Assembly (NCBI RefSeq): GCF_904849725.1
Contig: NC_058523.1
Location: forward strand, 207,231,689 to 207,295,688
Reading direction: 5' to 3'
DNA from: Hordeum vulgare subsp. vulgare
Taxonomy: Eukaryota > Streptophyta > Magnoliopsida > Poales > Poaceae
DNA length: 64,000 bases
Made by a program: the position numbers and the translations under genes. Below the pieces are notes generated by a model. The model did no database searches and was not told where the DNA came from. It saw nothing but the letters and a program-made list of their open reading frames with translations. Positions 59,101-64,000 of the stretch are shown here, piece after piece. Numbering within the stretch: the first letter of the stretch is position 1; every line of letters begins with the position of its first letter.

Positions 59101-59910
59101 TCGTACCTATCAAAGGGCATGATAATGAAGAAGATGTTGTCGGAATAATGAAGAACATCCCATTCAACGTCATTCACAGAATCAAAATGAACCTTCATGA
59201 CTTTATCTTGAGGACTTTGCCAACAATGCCTTGTCACCTTGGATCATGAAATTCTTCACAACAAGATCCGCAATCAACTATCAAGCAGACTATCAGAATC
59301 ATCTTGGCTATCGGCCTCCTCTCAAAGTCATCATGAAATCTTTTGAACCAATTGAGGGCAAAGGCAAGTCTGTGATTGATGAAGGAAATCAGCCACTGGA
59401 TGGTCATTTTCGCAAGGTTGCATCCTACTTCTCATACGATGATACAGCCACCCAAGAATCTGATGGCAGAGAAAAACTTCCAAGTCCAACTACCCCACAG
59501 GTGATGAATAACAGAGAGCTTCTCCTCAGTCTTCATCCGAAAGTTGATCAAAACCATAAGTGGGTTAAACGCCAGTTTGGTTCATTGTGAAAACCCTCAA
59601 TCATACTGAAAATACAGTGAAGAAAAATCACTATTATCTTCATGAGGTATTTGATCGCACTTGGACCATATTGTCACATCTCAAGATTCCTAAGGAACTC
59701 AAAGAACTAGAATTCACTCAAGACTTTGATTGGTCATGGCCACCAAAGAAGAAATTCAAGAAGATCGTAGTTCCTGACCTGGTGGACAGCTCATATTCTT
59801 CATTCCACACTGCTGATTCTGATCAAAATGTGTTGATACTGCAACAGGCCCAACAAGGATGACTGACACGAAGAATGCAGGCGCCTCTCCTCCACCACAT
59901 AAGTGAAGTT
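56194..59910 (+). pseudogene. Element A ORF3 (SIRE-type third ORF), degenerate
   Basis: Counterpart of B's ORF3. Blocks in order: SHQLNSFATFLEETIHVL (56340s), a Lys-rich region, PASEGSEEYDDETLQAI, MNKQERVAQATRNT, VLNFIDHWYEDTNTPIDD and LSHMVTSFIKEAKWKHQQ (56825-57403), the acidic and Pro-rich middle, then CDMEEIPCFTPVLSVLH, LLRALPISIPSGEAINLYD, VPGIVYKILAYSFVPIKGH, DVVGIMKNIPFNVIH and VIDEGNQPLDGHF, and finally NHYYLHEVFDRTWTILSHLK. The order matches B over its whole length, so the ORF belongs to the family. Stops and frameshifts are at 57401, 57740, 58076, 58406, 59240 and 59588. No membrane segment or signal peptide is seen. Confidence 0.6.
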
Positions 59911-60433
59911 CTTCATATGTGTTAGTCCTTGGTTTCATACCTTTTCGTCACTTGATGACAAAGGCGGATATATCTGAGAGTTAGTCTTTAAGTGGGTCAA
60001 ATTTATGGGCTTATAAACTTTATTAAGTTACAAACTCTCGTTTCTTCTCAAGTGTTTGATGTAATGCGTTGTAACTTAAGCCTGATGGTGTTCTGACACT
60101 TTTGAACATTTTTCCTCGCATGCTTATTCCTCAAGTTAATTAATGCATGCATGTTGAAATTTGTCAGACACCATACTTCATCAAGCATTTCAAATTCCTC
60201 ATACTATATGTCAAATGCATGCATGAATTACAAGATACAGGGGGAGATATCCATGATATAAATCATCAATGTGCATTTGAAATCCAACGCAAATTCCTCA
60301 AATATGCACATCTTTAGGGGGATTTTCTCGGTATCTTGAAATCAAATTCCTCAAACTATGTACTTACATTTCATATTATTATCCCCGTTGAAAACTTAAC
60401 CTATTTGTCATAAACCACCAAAAAGGAGGAGAT
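59911..60433 (+). other. Element A 3' untranslated region with PPT-like motifs
   Basis: Non-coding. AAAGGCGGATATATCTGAG (59957), CAGGGGGAGATATCC (60238), TAGGGGGATTTTCTC (60315) and AAAAAGGAGGAGATTG (60418-60433) reproduce B's series. The last abuts the first, partial copy of the LTR. Confidence 0.7.
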
Positions 60434-61549
60434 TGTAAGTGCATCTAGTGCCCCTTAGTGATTTTGGTGGTTTGAAGACTTATAGGTTAAGAGACTGATA
60501 AGTCTATAAGTGTACACAGGCTCTATAAGTCGCTGAGGAGTTTGAGTTATTCGATGAATATCGACCCCTAAAAATGTATGTCTTCGGGTGAAGACTTTTG
60601 TCATTCCTTGAATACTTTGATCACGAAGAAGTTGTTAGGAAAATGATATTCCTCGTGAAGAAATTGAAGATGAGGAATTCGGTGTGTCCCGAAGAAAATA
60701 CTCTGAAGACATCGAAGCTTGAAGATTTACTCTTTGTGTTTCATTTTCTTTACTCTTGAGTCATAGGAACACCGTACTGTTAAAGGGGGTCGAGGTAAAA
60801 CTATGGAAAGAATTTCCTCATGATGCCCAACCCAAACCTACACCTACGAAATCCTAAAAGTGAGGAACATGAGAGACTTGAGGACTTTCATAGTTGCAAG
60901 TTCCGACCATTGCCGTCCAACGTAAATTCCTCAGATATGCACATCTTCAGGGGGAGTTTCTCGATATCTTGAAATCAAATTCCTCAAACTCTGTACTTAC
61001 ATTTCGTATTATTATCCCCGTTGAAAACTTAACCCATTTGTCATCATCCACCAAAAAGGGGGAGATTGTAAGTGCATCCAGTGCCCCTTAGTGATTTTGG
61101 TGGTTTGAAGACTTATAGGTTAAGAGACTGATAAGTTTGTAAGTGTACACATGCTCTATAAGTCGCTGAGGAGTTTGATTTATTCTACGAATATCGACCC
61201 CTAAAAATGTATGTCTTCTGGTAAAGACTTTTGTCATTCCTTGAAGACTTTGATCGCGAAGAATTTGTTAAGAAAATGATATTCCTCATGAAGACATTGA
61301 AGATGAGGATTTTGGTGTGTCCCAAAGAAAATACTCTGAAGACTTCGAAGCTTGAAGATTTACTCTTTCTGTTTCATTTTCTTTACTCTTGAGTCATAGG
61401 AACACCATACTGTTAAAGGGGGTCGAGGTAAAACTATGGAAAAAATTTCCTCATGATGCCCAACCCAAACCTACACCTACAAAATCCTCAATGTGAGGAA
61501 CATGAGAGACATGAGGACTTTCATAGTTGCAAGTTCTGACCATTGCCGT
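60284..61549 (+). repeat. 633-bp tandem duplication across A's PPT and LTR start
   Basis: A segment from CCAACGCAAATTCCTC (60284) through the polypurine tract and the first 483 bp of the LTR (to 60916) is followed directly by a second copy starting CCAACGTAAATTCCTC (60917). LTR starts at 60434 and 61067 are exactly 633 bp apart, as are the two TCCAACG motifs (60283 and 60916). The junction GCCGT/CCAACG shares only T-CC microhomology. Confidence 0.9.
60434..60916 (+). repeat. Partial LTR copy of element A
   Basis: First 483 bp of the LTR, TGTAAGTGCATCTAGTGCC to ...ACCATTGCCGT, product of the tandem duplication rather than a separate insertion, because the flanking internal sequence is duplicated with it. 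Confidence 0.85.
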
Positions 61550-62456
61550 GCCACGTGCCACCTATCCCAAATCTTATCCGCCCAACGGTCATATCATTAA
61601 GGGCATTTCTGTCAAATCATGTCGGGATACTCCGAGGGTAAAAATAGTCGCCCCCCACAACCACTAGCTGGTTGGCTTCTTCGAGAGAAACTGACAATAG
61701 TCATTTAGAGAAACCAAAATTCCTCAATACCTTTGAGCGAAAAACATCAAGTGAGGAAATACCCCAAATACCCAAACCCAAACCAAAACCCAAGTGATTG
61801 AGCATCAGTGAAGAAGTTATTCCTGTGTGAAACCGATGATTGTTACCTTTGAGGACTGTGCATCCTCCAAACGGCTAGGCGTCATGGTCTAGAGCTTCTA
61901 GCAATTAATTGTGGATCGTAGAGTGTCCGATTTTGTGAGGGTTTGGAAGTCTGCCCTGAAGATTTACCATGAGTGTTGGGTGTGGACTGTGTGTCCTTAG
62001 CTCAAGGAGAATACGGTAGGGTCTGTGTGTCCTTTGGTTTTAATACCAAACCACTCCAATCCAGACGTACAACTAACACACCATTTCGAACTTGGTCATC
62101 AACAACTGTCTTCATCAAGCTATTGGTTCTATTTCTTCAACTCATCTCATTTCCTCATTTGCATGTTGAAGACTTTCATCAGTAATGTCTGAAGAATTTG
62201 ATAGAGGACTTTTTCTTAATTCCTCACCTCAAATTCTTCACCTGAGTTATTCATCACATGCTTATCCTGTACTCCTGACCTGTGCAAACCAGTTCTCTTC
62301 TATTAATTCATGCTGAGTACTTTGGTGTAGACGTTTTTGCACTTCTGACTAAGTATTATTTCCGCTGCACTCTGTTCATGACTTGGGACTTTCCTCAGTG
62401 ATGAATTTGTAAGAATCCGCTATTCACCCCCCTCTAGTCGATATAACACACTTTCA
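61067..62456 (+). repeat. Complete 3' LTR of element A
   Basis: 1390 bp, TGTAAGTGCATCCAGTGCC to ...AACACACTTTCA, followed by the target-site copy CTTAC (62457-62461). Its TATA box is degraded to GTAAAAATAG near 61639, unlike the 5' LTR. Confidence 0.9.
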
Positions 62457-62754
62457 CTTACCGAAGATTATATTCGTCAAGTTCCTTGTTTTGAGAGAAA
62501 GTGTGCTAAAGATAATGTGATTTTCCATACATTTAGTGTGCAAAAAATTACAATTTGCTGATCAGCTCTTGCGACTAGGATAGAATGAAAAAGGCTCTGC
62601 AGATGCTCAATTTCATTTTGTATCTTCAGTTGATAGACTATTCGGAAGTCTTTATGTCAAGCCCATATATGGCATGTTACTAGTGGATCCCTTCAAATGT
62701 TGCGAAACTAGTTGTAATATCAGCATAAACCTTCATATGTTCATGTTCAACTGA
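62457..62754 (+). pseudogene. F-box/FBD pseudogene, C-terminal FBD part
   Basis: After the duplicated CTTAC, the frame left at 5225 continues: KIIFVKFLVLRESVLKIM, the FBD core (aliphatic F.K.F.VL...VLK.M), then KLQFADQLLRLG, NEKGSADAQFHFVSS and LLVDPFKC, the classic FBD end (RAS..A...F and DPF). TGA at 62752-62754 would end the protein. In-frame stops at 62518 and 62581 show decay. With 2531-3759 and 5179-5225 it makes one gene split by two insertions. Confidence 0.75.
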
Positions 62755-63020
62755 TCAACACGGGCATCTAGAGCTGCATGACAAAGTTTTTGCATAAGCG
62801 GAATTTCATTTCTATTATCAGTTTCAAGCCTGTAATCTTCGAATTTGAGCCTTGTAATGTTGGATTTTCAATCTTTGTACTATTTCTCTCATTTTTCATA
62901 CAATCATTAAAATGGCATCGTATGAGACTCGTATTTTGGTTTTTTTCATAGTATGCAATGGATGATTAATATCTGCACCTTAATATGTAATTATCGGTTA
63001 ATATCTCAACCTTAAGGATC
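62755..63020. other. 3' flank of the F-box pseudogene; nothing recognised
   Basis: AT-rich, several AATAAA-like and TTGTAAT motifs, compatible with a 3' UTR and intergenic DNA. No ORF or TE terminus. Confidence 0.45.
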
Positions 63021-63270
63021 ACAACCATGACCGAGGGTATCCTGCGCGTCCCGATGGCACTCCATGCGGCTACCGACGACAAGCGCTAGTTCACCACGCA
63101 TGATGTGGTAGACACGCTTAGAAGGTTCACGTATGGGGCACTCAGTGGTGTACACCAACCAATCCGACCTGGGTGGAGAATACCAACGTTATGGACCAGT
63201 TTTTTGACAAGGAAAACCACAAAATGGTTTGGTTCGACCTCACATTCGTCCGCATGCTTTGCTCTTGCGC
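63021..63270 (+). pseudogene. Fragment of a grass exonuclease-like (RNase H fold) gene, copy 1
   Basis: Frameshifted fragment: TTHDVVDTLRRFTYG-like sequence, then VENTNVMDQFFDKENHKMVW and FDLTFV (63173 on). It parallels copy 2, where the same positions read VEGTVNTMEQLLAEDDKYKV and GFDLTY. The nucleotide match covers GTGTACAC...GGTGGAG...ATGGA-CAG. It covers only the N-terminal portion; the catalytic part is lost. Direction and spacing suggest a tandem duplicate of the next entry. Confidence 0.45.
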
Positions 63271-63339
63271 CCCTTCGTGTATGCTCTCCCAACAGTTGGG
63301 GCAAGCGCATGATCACGTTCGGGGCCCCATATGCATGAT

Positions 63340-64000
63340 GTTGTGTCGCGTGCGTCGCCCCATCCAGTTAGATGCTCCTCGACTGAATCACACGCTACAA
63401 AAACACCATTCATACATGCCGGTTTTCTAGTAGTCCGACCCCCAATTCTACCCGCATCCATTAGCCATAGTCTCTTCACGCCTTCAATCGTGCCCCACAA
63501 CACAATAAGCATACCGTGGACGATGCATACATAGATTGTATCCGGGGATGCTCCAGTGGAGTTCGACGTGCATCATGTGGAGACCCACATGAGGAAGACG
63601 GACCGTACGATGGTGTACACAATGACCCGGTCATGGTGGAGGGCACCGTCAATACTATGGAGCAGTTGCTTGCTGAGGATGACAAGTACAAAGTGGTCGG
63701 CTTCGACCTCACTTACAACGACGTTCTTGCCACGCATGATCAGAAGGTAGTCGTTGCGTAGTTGTCCGTGCACCATCACATCTTCCTCTACCACTATTGC
63801 CTGGCCACAGTGCCTTGCGAGCATTTCACCAGGTTTGTCAATAGTCCTGACTACAGGTTCACCATAGTGGAAACCAAAGGTGCTCAATACTTCGGGCTTG
63901 GCCCACCGGAAGCTTGTGGACATCGGCGACCACTACAAGATCTAGGGCAACAAGAAGGACATGTATTCCCATGTTGACCTGGCCGATGCCATCATCGCCC
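63340..64000 (+). pseudogene. Grass 3'-5' exonuclease-like (RNase H fold) family gene, copy 2, runs off the window
   Basis: ORF 63516-63761 ends with VNTMEQLLAEDDKYKVVGFD, LTYNDVLATHDQKVVVA and a TAG. The same frame continues LSVHHHIFLYHYCLATVPCE, FTRFVNSPDYRFTIVETKGA. A frameshift near 63910 restores KLVDIGDHYKI, then NKKDMYSHVDLADAII at the window edge. This matches a large, uncharacterised Triticeae family with a DnaQ-like fold (family consensus GFDLEY...DQKVVVAQLCV, RFVNSPDY, KLVDI). The first motif Glu of D-x-E is Thr here (FDLTY), so even without the stops it may lack nuclease activity. The 3' end lies outside the window. The family call is from memory of its motifs and needs a search. 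Confidence 0.5.

Larger units (their letters stand above)
5226..62456 (+). mobile_element. Element A: outer SIRE/Maximus-like Copia retrotransposon, interrupted
   Basis: This is the outermost insertion, flanked by the perfect 5-bp target-site duplication CTTAC (5221-5225 and 62457-62461). Its own parts are 5226-11173, 19899-21707 and 55507-62456, about 14 kb in total, like its relative B (14.4 kb). Order: 5' LTR, Met-tRNA-type primer-binding site, long gag, protease, integrase, reverse transcriptase, RNase H, spacer, promoter-bearing ORF3, polypurine region, 3' LTR. Integrase preceding RT makes it Copia. A gag with a long coiled coil and an extra 3' ORF mark the SIRE lineage, with Maximus as the likely Triticeae family. 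Elements D and T are inserted in it. All coding segments are broken, so it cannot move by itself. Confidence 0.85.

Noticed and set aside
60434..60916. Independent solo or truncated LTR insertion
   Set aside because: The internal sequence and PPT are duplicated with it at a constant 633-bp offset and no target-site duplication flanks it.

Overview
The window is plant nuclear DNA, almost certainly from a Triticeae grass (wheat, Aegilops, barley or rye group). The evidence is deep nesting of long LTR retrotransposons, a SIRE/Maximus-like Copia family, an Athila-lineage element resembling Sabrina/WHAM, and gene fragments of grass-expanded families. I see no intact cellular gene, no rRNA or tRNA gene and no CRISPR. 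Every retrotransposon reading frame carries stops or frameshifts. Boundaries were read by eye from TG...CA termini, primer-binding sites, polypurine tracts and target-site duplications (TSDs). Family names are recognition-level calls and were not checked by a search.

Layout. 1-3759 is host sequence: a possible zf-XS-like fragment (310-640), an unexplained stretch, then the 5' part of a degenerate F-box/LRR/FBD gene (2531-3759, with one 81-bp intron). A solo LTR (3760-5173, minus) sits in that gene. After 47 more bases of gene, a composite 57-kb insertion spans 5226-62456, flanked by the perfect TSD CTTAC. The gene's FBD C-terminus resumes at 62462 in the same frame and ends at 62754. After a spacer, fragments of a grass 3'-5' exonuclease-like (RNase H fold) family run off the right edge.

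The 57-kb block is layered. Outer element A is a SIRE-type Copia element on the plus strand: 5' LTR 5226-6643, gag-pol to 11173, pol resuming at 19899, ORF3 at 56194-59910, and a 3' LTR ending at 62456. Inside A's reverse transcriptase sits element D (11174-19898), a Tekay/Del-type chromovirus with a 4.2-kb 3' LTR and TSD CACAG. Between A's pol and ORF3 sits element T (21708-55506), a minus-strand Tat-lineage gypsy element with TSD CCTTG/CCATG. T carries a plus-strand, apparently spliced extra gene (37584-41488). T's left LTR is split by element B (21844-36204), a second SIRE-type element with TSD GGCTG/GGCTC, whose gag holds a 195-bp hAT-like MITE with an 8-bp TSD. T's gag is interrupted by element S (46647-53286), a minus-strand, gag-protease-only Athila-lineage element that has lost most of its 3' LTR.

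The inferred order is host gene, then solo element and A, then D and T, then B and S, then the MITE. LTR divergence sampled by eye agrees for T and B: about 14 percent in T and about 10 percent in B.

The points most worth checking are the host frame continuing exactly through the 57-kb nest; the ORF3 module of both SIRE-type copies, which has its own TATA-type promoter; the multi-exon antisense gene of T; the 1.4-kb inverted LTR pair beside the gene; and a 633-bp tandem duplication spanning A's polypurine tract and LTR start.
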